The notes beneath the pieces were generated by a model. That model saw only the letters and a list, made by a program, of their open reading frames with translations, did not search any database and had not been told where the DNA came from. A stretch of 64,000 nt of DNA from Datisca glomerata (Eukaryota; Streptophyta; Magnoliopsida; Cucurbitales; Datiscaceae): contig QANY01013656.1 in the NCBI GenBank assembly GCA_003255025.1, forward strand, positions 1,177,316-1,241,315. Direction: 5' to 3'. Positions 55,680 through 64,000 of the stretch are shown piece by piece; position 1 is the stretch's first letter, and each line of letters begins with the position of its first letter. Position numbers and translations under genes: made by a program.

Positions 55680-57010
55680 TGGGCATTTTCAGAACTCCAA
55701 TAAGATGACACCATGTGTTTGTGCACTATGACCTTGACCTTCTAAGCAACTCGGGTAGCCCCGAGCACTACATCCTCGCAGCGACCAAAATGCGCCAGCA
55801 TCGCCACGTTGTAGGACACGACCTGCGAGTAGCACCAAGCAGAAATAAGAGAATGATAAAAATGAAGAAGAAGTGGAAAAATAATATACGTAGATCCAAA
55901 GTATGCTCCATAAAAGCATCAGGGAGCCCTGTCCCCGAATTCTCAAGAAGACGGGCCCCCTTCTTAGGGTCCACATGCTTGAACCATAAGTCTAATAGCC
56001 TCTCGACCTCACTCTGGGTCTGGGCTGCTTAGCACCCTCAGCTGGAGACATCGAGGCCTTGCGCTTCCGCTCAACATGGGATCCCTATTGGCTAGAACCT
56101 GATGGAGCAGACCCACGAGGTCGAGATGAGGGATTCTCGACCTCTAAATTGATCACCTCAGTCCGAGTACGAGGCTAGGAAGAAGGCAGGGGTGATCAGG
56201 ACGAACCCCCGGAAGCTACGTGTCCAACGCTGCTCCGTACTAAACCCTCCACTGAAGGATCAGGTTTCTTGGGAAGGCTCCCGGTGAGCTTTAGCAAAGA
56301 AATAAGAACCGAAATTGGAGGAGTAGGTGGAGATTGTGGTAGTGTCCTTGACGGTCTCGACGATAAAGTAGAAGGAGCAGATGCAGACTAGACCTTCCCC
56401 CCTTCAATTTCTCCAACTTCTTGGACCAGTTGGCCTCTATCTTCTGTGCCTTGGCAGCCTCCAGTTCTTATGGAGGCTTCTTTGAGGAAGGGGCATCTTC
56501 GACCATTTATGCATAGATTATGGCAACAACGGTAAGACCACGGATAAAAAATGAGTAAAATAATGGATAAAGGTCAACTCGTATGGTTTAAGGAAATGAG
56601 CTCGGGCTCGAACCCACTAAGAAGACCTCGTCAAGAAGCTTGATTCTGACATCCTCCGAAGGATCTAGATATAACCCGACCTGGACCAGTGACTCGGGTA
56701 GTGTGAGGACACTGTAGGCACGCTGATCCATGGGGAGCTAGGTAAGATTGAGGATTTGAGCTTGAAGATGGGCTGAAAGTCCCTTCGGCCTCTTTTTCCC
56801 CTGTGCACAAGAAAAGGAAAGGTAGCTACCAGAGCAAAGAATGAGCAGACCTCATTTCCCCTATCGTGATCACGCATGCACTCTCGAAGGCTCGAGGAAT
56901 CGAGTTCGCAAGCTCTAAGTTCCCAGGAAGGCCCTTCTAGGAGTTGGAGATCACTAACAAATTATCCTACCACTGATGTAGTACCAACCCTGGTCTCAAG
57001 AAGGGGCCTA
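55680..57010 (-). mobile_element. GC-rich transposon-like block (possible gypsy-type gag-like region)
   Basis: Base composition changes sharply to GC-rich. On the minus strand there are gene-like stretches, for example DPKKGARLLENSGTGLPDAF (near 55960-55900) and HRGKRGRRDFQPIFKLKSS (near 56810-56760), separated by stops and Ser/Arg/Pro-rich linkers. The style resembles the putative plant transposon / gag-like domain found with Ty3-gypsy elements, but I see no diagnostic motif. Confidence 0.35.
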
Positions 57011-57460
57011 CTCGGTCAGTTTTTATTTCATTTATTTTTCAAAAATTCGTACAAATTATTTAGTTATTTTTTAAATTCAGATTAACATAAGGACTATTGC
57101 TTCAACATCAAACTGCGAAACGATATTTAGCTTACGAAACTAATTTTTAAGTCTTTGAAATATGGATACCTAAAAAAATATCAACTTTATAGAAAAGATT
57201 TTAATGAAATAATCCCATAATAAATTACAGGTACAATATTAAATTATTTTCACATGTTTTTATGAAATTAGATACATAATATTATGAGGCTATAGATGTG
57301 AAGAAGCGACTGTAAAATATGCTGCCACTCGTCACACGATAATAAGCTCTTCACCTATGAGAAAGAAGAAAGGTCGACGATAGTGTTAACTCGACATCAA
57401 TATGGTGCTTAATTCGATACACTCCGAAGAGCAAGTCAGTAGAATGCTCTAGAATAATGA
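57011..57460. other. Spacer before the plastid-derived segment
   Basis: AT-rich, with a slightly GC-richer patch at 57300-57440. No gene. Confidence 0.5.
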
Positions 57461-57469
57461 ATTAGAATA

Positions 57470-57850
57470 TGATCCAAGTAATAAATGGTCCAAGTAGTAA
57501 ATGCCCAAGTTTCCTTTGGGTCCCAATTCCAATATGATCCCCATGCATCATTAGCCCATACTGCTCCTGAAAGAATACCTATGCTTAAAAAGATAAACCC
57601 TAGACTAATAATACGATAACTCCAATGATCTAATTGTTGAATCAATTGAGACTTGTAATTATTCTTATAAGATAAAAAAGAGTCTTTTTCAAAATATTAT
57701 TTCATTCGTTCATGGATTAGATCTCACCAAAGGAAATGACTCATTTAATAAATTATTGTTTTTACCAATAATTCTTATGACTTTTTGAAATGTAATGACT
57801 ATAAGAGCTACTGAAAATAATGATATTCTACCCATACAAATGCTATATGA
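57470..57850 (-). pseudogene. ccsA: Plastid ccsA fragment in nuclear DNA (NUPT)
   Basis: Minus strand, from about 57850: [67 protein letters not shown] and [15 protein letters not shown], the WWD-containing heme-handling region of the plastid cytochrome c biogenesis protein CcsA. The N-terminal half and the end after TWTI are missing, and the middle has stops and frame changes. It is AT-rich and continuous with nuclear repeats, so it is a plastid-to-nucleus insertion, not plastid sequence. Confidence 0.93.
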
Positions 57851-57859
57851 AAAATGACA

Positions 57860-58012
57860 AGAAAAATCAACTTTCCAGCTCAAACTACAAAAATAACGAG
57901 ATTTTTTTAGTATATAATTTATTTACATTATTTTGGTCATTTTTACAAAAAAAAAATAGTTTTCAGATCATTTTTATAGTTTGAGTTGAAAAATTGACTA
58001 TTTTTGCAGTTC
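57860..58012. repeat. Inverted repeat (possible foldback MITE)
   Basis: The left arm (about 57868-57902, TCAACTTTCCAGCTCAAACT...) and the reverse complement of the right arm (about 57966-58008, TTTTTATAGTTTGAGTTGAA...) match over ~35 bp with a few differences. About 65 bp of AT-rich loop lies between. Termini and target duplication are unclear. Confidence 0.5.
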
Positions 58013-59079
58013 TCCCAAGATTATAAGTTTTTAGGGTCTTTAGGCAAGTATACCATTTGAAAACTTTATTTCGCTAAATAACTGATAATAAATAATTAGA
58101 AAAAAATATCATCTACAATAAGTCAATGAAATTATAAACTATATTTACCATAATACCTATCAACTATATTTATTTCAATATCATTTATCATATTTAGTAA
58201 CTAACTAAATGATTTTTGAATTTTGAATTATCAGAAAGATTTACCCATTTTAGATTACCTAAAAATTTAAAGGATTGAATTATTATATTTAATTATAAAT
58301 AATATAGATCTTAATTAATTTTATATATAACTATTTAATTATACTATTATTCTAAAGTTTAAATATATTAATAAACACACCTACACACACATAATATTAA
58401 GATGACATATTTTCAAATATTAAGGTATATTTATATTATTATTGTAATAAATACAATAAACATTAATTCATGCTACTAAATATTTTTGTTAATAATTATT
58501 ATATTATTTTCAATGTCTTTTAAGTAGATAACTATTTTTATAGTAATGCTGACTTGTAAAGTACTCAAACGATAAGTTTTGTTAATCATTCCAATTTGAA
58601 ATGAGATTCCTTTCTCAATGATATTCATTTGTACGTATATATATTCACAAGTCTTGTGATAATAAAATAATTTCCACTCAAATCCCTTTTGTGAAAGAGG
58701 TGAAAGAGAAAAATGAATGAAATAGAGAAATATAATGAATTGTGAATCACTAATGAAAAATTATAAATAATTAGAAAGGCAAAGGGTCCCTTTTAGAGTT
58801 TTGGGTATAGAGAGACTTCCCTCACTATTTTTAAAGTCGACGGATTTTTCTCTTAGTAGAAATTTCTCTTTTATCGATATTGACAAGTAGAATGGACTCT
58901 ATCTTTATTCTATTCTTGTCTGGTTAATCAGTTCTTCAAAATAATTACTATATATTTATAAATAGTTATAAAAAAATCTTTATATCAATAATTATTGCAA
59001 TCTATATAAATAGATAAATTTTAACATCAAAACAAAAATGTATGTAAATAGTTTGCGAAAAAAAATATGCAAAATATTT

Positions 59080-59360
59080 ACTCCAAACTCATATTTATTT
59101 AGTTTACTAGTAAACATATATTTACTAAAAATCGCTACTAATTCGCCTAAAATTAAGGAATTGCTTCATTCTTAAAAAGTATGTGTTTAATGAAAAAATT
59201 ATGGATTTTAAAATGAAAAATAACTACTCCAAATTTATATTTATTATTTTATTAGTAAATATATATTTTTATAAAAATCACAACTAGTTCCCTAAAAAAT
59301 AGAGGACTGCTCAATCTTTAAAAAAACATGCATTTAATGAAAAAGTTATGCAGATAATTA
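59080..59360. repeat. Two-copy ~147-bp tandem duplication
   Basis: Each unit contains ACTCCAAA, ATTAGTAAACATATATTT and CATGCATTTAATGAAAAA-like words, starting near 59080 and 59227. Confidence 0.7.
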
Positions 59361-59675
59361 GATGAGATTATTTAGAAATAATTATTTGAATCAATTATAT
59401 AAGTATATATTTCATATTATTTCTATTTTTCATATGATATATTTCATGCATATAATACATTTTTGTGAATTTTGTGTCATAAGTGAAAGTGTTAATCATA
59501 TTTTTTTTGGTATTATTAGTGTTAACCATTTTTTTTATATATATCTCATATACATATTTTTTGTCTTAATAATATTTGGTATTGTTAGTTTCTCCAATTT
59601 TGTTTTGTTTAGATAAGGAAAAGTAAGGATTTTTTTTTTAAAATTTGTTAAAGAACAATTCGATTATGATATTTT

Positions 59676-59715
59676 TACTTATAACTAGTCAATAAGCATG
59701 CCCTTCGCACATGGA
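59676..59715 (-). mobile_element. Possible Helitron 3' end
   Basis: On the minus strand CCATGTGCGAAGGGCATGC is followed by TTATTGA, then CTAG and T. The GTGCGAAGGGC motif and CTAGT end resemble plant Helitron termini; the stem is imperfect. No 5' end found. Confidence 0.35.
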
Positions 59716-61000
59716 TCAACTATATTATATCATTATCCATAAACTAAATTAATTGTGAATTAGCCATAAAAAATCTAAACTTGGTATATTAGAAAATATG
59801 TAAGGGGCAAAAGAGAAATTTAAAAGTTTCTCTTCTTAAGCCTCCTTTAAAGATACTAGTATTAAAGCATTGCACATATTAACATTGAATATAAATACTT
59901 CACCGATCAAGAAGCTTACAATACTTACTGTGTGTATGGTATTGCAATGTTGACTCTTGTTTTTAGCAAGTTGTAGTTTAGTTTTCTAGAGAATATTGGT
60001 GTAAGAATGGTGCGTGACAAAGTTATCAAGTCTACATGAATATATCATGAGACTCCGACCCATACCGCACAGTGTGAACAAATTCTCTATTCTTACAACT
60101 ATTTTCAAGAGATAGAAACAAAAATGTCCCTGACAAATTATGTTAAGCTACAAATTTTAGAACTAATTTTATTTGATTAAGATTAATTTTGTTTATTATA
60201 AGTATGAAACTGTTTCTTACGTGCTTGAGTTATTATATCAACAACAATAGAAATTTTCTTAAGTATACAGGAAATATAATTGCACTAAAACTAAGTAAAT
60301 GATAAAATAGTGCTGGAGGGATTCTTTTCAATTATAATTGAGGAGATAAAGACATTTCCCCTATTATTCGCTGCATATGTACATGTTTTTAGTATTTCGT
60401 AATGAAAACACAAAACAAAGGGAAATAAAATAAATCAAAGTAATACAGAAATTGTAAAATAGAAATGAATTAGAAAACAATAATTCAGAGTCCATTCTTG
60501 ATTCTTATGGCAAAACTCCAGACATTTTTTTTTCTTGTTCGATGATTTCAGTCTTCTACCATGTACACTTCTGCACTATTTTTTCGTCACACCTACTTCA
60601 TTTTTTATGAGACCATTTCAAATCATCCAATCTACACCGTATAAGGTCAACACTAAAAAAGTATAAATTGTTGTGTTAGCGGTATCCTTTTATTGTATGT
60701 AATCAGTTTACTTTTGTTCATACAGATGGTAAATGATAAGTTCATGACTATACTGGCCTATTTGTATTTTTTTAGAAGGATAATCAAAAGTTTAAATGAA
60801 ATATTTATTGCATGCTAATCATACAGTAATAATTTATTGAATAATATTTGGTTCGTTGAATGACTTTGAATGCAATTAATATGAATAACAAATTGATTTT
60901 GCAATTTGTGGTTACACATAACTTGATCCTTGTGTTGAGTGTAGGGTATCTTAAATGATTTTCTTATCTTGAATCAAGACCCCATATTATTGCATTATTT

Positions 61001-61915
61001 ATCACAAATCATTAATAGTAGATAAGATTTGAGAGAGTAGCTAGATTAAATTGTATTCTCATTAACCAGTAACGAAGGAATACATACAAAATATATATAC
61101 AAGCAAAAGAGAGAAACCTACTGAAAAACAGAAAGAAACTCTAACAGAAAACAAAATATCAGTTGGATAAAAAAACTAATGCTGACTAGGAAGCTCAAGC
61201 AGATTTAGAAAAAAATATTGTTGATTTGGACAGTAGTCTCATTATTCCACCTCATGCCAAAAATGAGAGAATCGAATGTTGAGCTTGTGTCTTAAAGCCT
61301 CAAACCTTTGCTGGGGTAATGGCTTAGTTAAGAAATATATTTGACAACCAGTTGGTGAGCAATGATCTTCTCTCTGATAAAATGGATGTCTAACTCTATG
61401 TGCTTAGTTCTGGAGTGAAAATAGGATTAGAAGCTAGCATTCTAGCACTTATATTATCACACCAGAGCACTGGACAAGAGGAAACTTGAAGCTATAATTC
61501 TGTAAACAAAGATTGAAGCCATAACAACTCAATGGCAGCAGAAGAAAGAGCTCGATACTCTGATTCAGCACTAGATCATACTACAACCGTTTGCTTCTTA
61601 GAACTCCAAATGTTAGGATTGCCTCCTAAATAAATGCAGTATTCACTGGTTGATCTTCTGTCATCCAAGCAATTGCCCCAATCTGCATAAGTGAATTCTC
61701 GCAAGGTAAGAAAAGTAGCAGGTTGAAAATGCAGCCATAAACTAGTGTCCCCTTTAGATATCTCAACACCCTCTTGCAAGCCTTCCAATGTTCTAAGTAT
61801 GAGATTGTAAAAACTGACTCAAATTGTTGATTGAGTAAGTTATGTCAGGTCTAGTCATGCTTAGGTACTGAAGTGCTCGTATTGTGCTTCTGTAAAGAGA
61901 ATGAGCACTAAAAGT
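61001..61915 (-). pseudogene. copia RNase H and 3' LTR fragment
   Basis: Minus strand 61788-61576 encodes FTYADWGNCLDDRRSTSEYC and NIWSSKKQTVVV, the core of copia RNase H (normally ADADWAGCxDDRRSTSGYC, then SWSSKKQ). A second part near 61450-61380 keeps the WCDN..A and HTELDIHF-type block. The piece is cut off at about 61915 before the RT. 61000-61200 probably holds LTR sequence. Confidence 0.85.
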
Positions 61916-62539
61916 GGAGTTTCACCAACAAAAAAGCTTTCAACGTTGCCCAATACCCTTTGCTTTTCCAAAGGAAATAATAATAAATTATCTATTGTTT
62001 AAAACCAATTGTTCGTTACTATTTATTATCCATTTATTATTTAATTATCTATTTATTATTTAAATTATACTCCTTTCATAATATCAAAAATCACCTAAAA
62101 TATTATTAGATTAGGAAGAAACAAAAAAAAGAAAAAAATACTATGTGATTATTGCAAAAAAATACAATAAAACAAAAAAAGAGTCTGTTTGGTTATGACA
62201 TTGTCTATTTTCGTCGTGTTACATTTCTACATGGAATAAAATAGATCGAAAAGTTTAACAACTCAACTTTTATCTGCATACCTAATTGTCATTTTTATTT
62301 GAATGAGACTAGTAGTTAATTTATTAAAGAATACATGATTTTAGAAAAATCAATTTTATAAAAGTCACTTCCCATTTTAGTAATTCATTTTTAAATTTGA
62401 TGTGAAAGTAAAGTTTAGATAGCATAGTCCGTTTTACAAACATAAATGGCTTCAAATGTAATGAAAAATAATGAATCAATTCCAAAATGAATTGGTTAAT
62501 GATTATGAATAAATAAATTAAAATAAATAACTCTTATCT
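61916..62539. other. AT-rich spacer
   Basis: No gene seen. Confidence 0.5.
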
Positions 62540-62911
62540 TATTGGGTCAAGTTATGAGCTGTCTTTTATGATTCATATTAAAATCGTGCTTTTTGGTATA
62601 TTATTTATCCTTACTCTATAGCTAGAAATTATTGTATTGCGTAAGCAATAATAATGAAAATTTTCATTTTCTATATCTAAAAAAATTGGACTACGAATGA
62701 ATATTTCACTAGTCATTTTAATTGATCATATCATTTGAACGATTCTAACCTCTTTATTTCAAATATTTGAAGTAGTTGAAAAGATTCAGAATAATTAAGA
62801 ATAGAAAATTTTATTTAAGTTTTGCATATTTAAATTTGTTATTAACTGGTCCCTTTCAAAATAGATAAGAGCTGGTGAATCAGAAACTATTAATTAGGAA
62901 CAAGAATTTTT
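62540..62911 (+). other. Probable plastid ndhF upstream spacer (NUPT continuation)
   Basis: The stretch immediately before ndhF (GATAAGAGCTGGTGAATCAG, then AAACTATTAATTAGGAACAAG) has the style of the plastid rpl32-ndhF spacer, so the plastid-derived segment probably begins well upstream of the ndhF start. The left limit is not defined. Confidence 0.45.
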
Positions 62912-64000
62912 ATGAAATATACATATCAATAATCATGGATCATATCTTTTATTTCACTTCAAGTTCCTATGTTAATAGGAGTGGGACTTCTATTTTTTTT
63001 CGACGTCAACAAAAACCCCTCGACGTATGTTAAGTATAGTTCTTATTTTCTCAGTATTCTGTCTTTTGATCAAATAAATAGCAGTTATATTTACCAATAT
63101 GTATGGTCTTGGACTATCAATAATGATTTTTCTTTAGAGTTCAACTCATTGATTGATCCACTTATTTCTATTATGTCAATATTAATCACTAATGCTGGAA
63201 TTCTGGTTCTTATTTATAGCGACAATTATGTCTCATAATCAAGGATATTTGAAATTTTTTACTTATATAAGTTTTTTCAATACTTCAATGTTGGGATTAG
63301 TTACTAGTTCTAATTTGATACAAATTAATATTGTTTGGGAATTGGTCGGGATGCGTTCTCACCTATTAATAGGTTTTTGGTTCACATGCCTAGTGCGGTA
63401 AATGCTTGTCAAAATGCCTTTGTAACTAATCCATGTCGGGGATTTTGGTTTAATATTAGGGATTTTAGGTCTTTATTGGACAACATGTAGTTTTAAATTT
63501 TGAGATTTGTTTAAAATATTCAATAACTTAATTTATAACAAAGAGGTTAAGTTGGTACTTGTTATTTTGTGTGCCTTACTATTATTTACCGGTGCAGTTG
63601 CTAAACCTGCTCAAATTTCCCTTCATTTATGGTTACCTAATGTCATGGAGGGACCTACTCCCATTTTCGCTCTTATACATGCTGCCAGGATGGTAGCAGC
63701 GAGAATTTTTCTTGTCGCTTGGCTTCTTCCTTTTTTCATATTTAGACCCTACATAATGAATATAATCATTTTGATAGGTATAATAACAGTGCTATTCGGA
63801 TCTACTTTAGCTCTTTCTGAAAAAGATACTAAGAGAAGTTTAGCCTATTCTACAATGTCACAATTGTATATGATGTTAGCTTTGGGTATAGGGTCTTATC
63901 GAGCTGCTTTATTTTATTTGATTACTCATGCTTATTCGAAAACGTTGTTGTTTTTAGGATCCGGGTCAATTATTCATTCAATAGAATCAGTTGTTGGATA
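62912..64000 (+). pseudogene. ndhF: Plastid ndhF pseudogene in nuclear DNA (NUPT), continues past the window
   Basis: ndhF encodes the NdhF (ND5-like) proton-pumping subunit of the chloroplast NDH complex. From 62912: MKYTYQ then a stop, [50 protein letters not shown], a stop at 63236, [25 protein letters not shown], then frameshifts near 63395-63560, [20 protein letters not shown] and [17 protein letters not shown] segments to the end. The order and spacing match the N-terminal half of ndhF. Stops, indels and many substitutions show that it is an old nuclear copy. Confidence 0.94.

Larger units (their letters stand above)
58013..61000. other. AT-rich DNA without recognised genes
   Basis: Very AT-rich. 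Contains a two-copy ~147-bp tandem duplication near 59080-59360 (ACTCCAAACTCATATTTATT versus ACTCCAAATTTATATTTATT) and a possible Helitron end at 59676. If the flanking ccsA and ndhF pieces came from one plastid insertion, the rpl32/trnL region should lie here, but I cannot recognise it. Confidence 0.5.

Noticed and set aside
59362..59616. 84-codon hydrophobic plus-strand frame
   Set aside because: It is AT-rich and Phe/Ile/Tyr-rich as expected by chance in such composition. No plastid or host homology seen.
57470..64000. Functional plastid or mitochondrial genome segment
   Set aside because: ccsA and ndhF pieces have stops and frameshifts and are embedded among nuclear retroelements, so they are nuclear insertions.
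1..64000. tRNA, rRNA or microRNA genes
   Set aside because: I looked for box-B-like GGTTCGAAT words, rRNA cores and familiar microRNA sequences by eye and found none convincing. A tRNAscan/miRNA search would be needed to exclude them.

Overview
This is nuclear DNA of a flowering plant, most likely a dicot. The evidence is two or three ordinary plant genes with GT-AG introns, many degenerate plant transposons (LINE/L1, Ty1-copia, hAT, Helitron, CACTA-like, a solo-LTR-like element), and broken plastid gene copies (ccsA, ndhF) inserted in AT-rich DNA. I cannot name the species. About 5% of the window is functional host coding sequence.

Layout. 0-0.5 kb: LINE reverse transcriptase fragment. 0.7-1.3 kb: array of a ~91-bp unit with built-in palindromes. 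2.1-4.7 kb: three-exon PYL8/PYL9-type abscisic-acid receptor (+). 5.2-6.1 kb: intronless gene for a secreted histidine-rich protein (-), convergent with the receptor, with a (GA)21 tract and a G-box upstream. 6.5-7.4 kb: 858-bp hAT element with a perfect 8-bp target duplication. 7.4-17 kb: gene-poor AT-rich DNA with several old tandem duplications, a CT-rich tract and a non-autonomous Helitron (16.3-17.1 kb). 17.8-32.2 kb: two joined copies of one LINE family (-), used as a landing pad by other elements. Copy A carries a CACTA-like insert holding an intron-containing beta-hexosaminidase fragment (19.3-20.8 kb) and a 2.9-kb TG...CA element (21.2-24.1 kb). Copy B carries a 2.07-kb hAT element in its endonuclease (28.3-30.3 kb). 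32.3-33.6 kb: GA-rich repeat array. 36.0-41.4 kb: Ty1-copia element (-) with both LTRs, primer-binding site, polypurine tract and target duplication. 41.8-42.3 kb: 453-bp hAT-type MITE. 46.6-47.3 kb: three-exon gene for a 95-residue subtilisin-propeptide-like (inhibitor I9) protein (+). 49.4-53.8 kb: second, badly decayed Ty1-copia element (+). 54.5-57 kb: LTR-like duplication and a GC-rich transposon-like block. 57.5-64 kb: plastid-derived ccsA (-) and ndhF (+) pseudogenes with a copia fragment between them.

The three host genes (ABA receptor, secreted His-rich protein, I9 propeptide protein) look independent; nothing links them as a pathway. The main interest is the order of transposition: target-site duplications at base resolution show which element landed in which. 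The least expected pieces are the captured hexosaminidase exons, the palindromic arrays, a tandem duplication across a transposon/LINE junction, and ccsA/ndhF in the order and orientation of the plastid small single-copy region. I found no new gene system.
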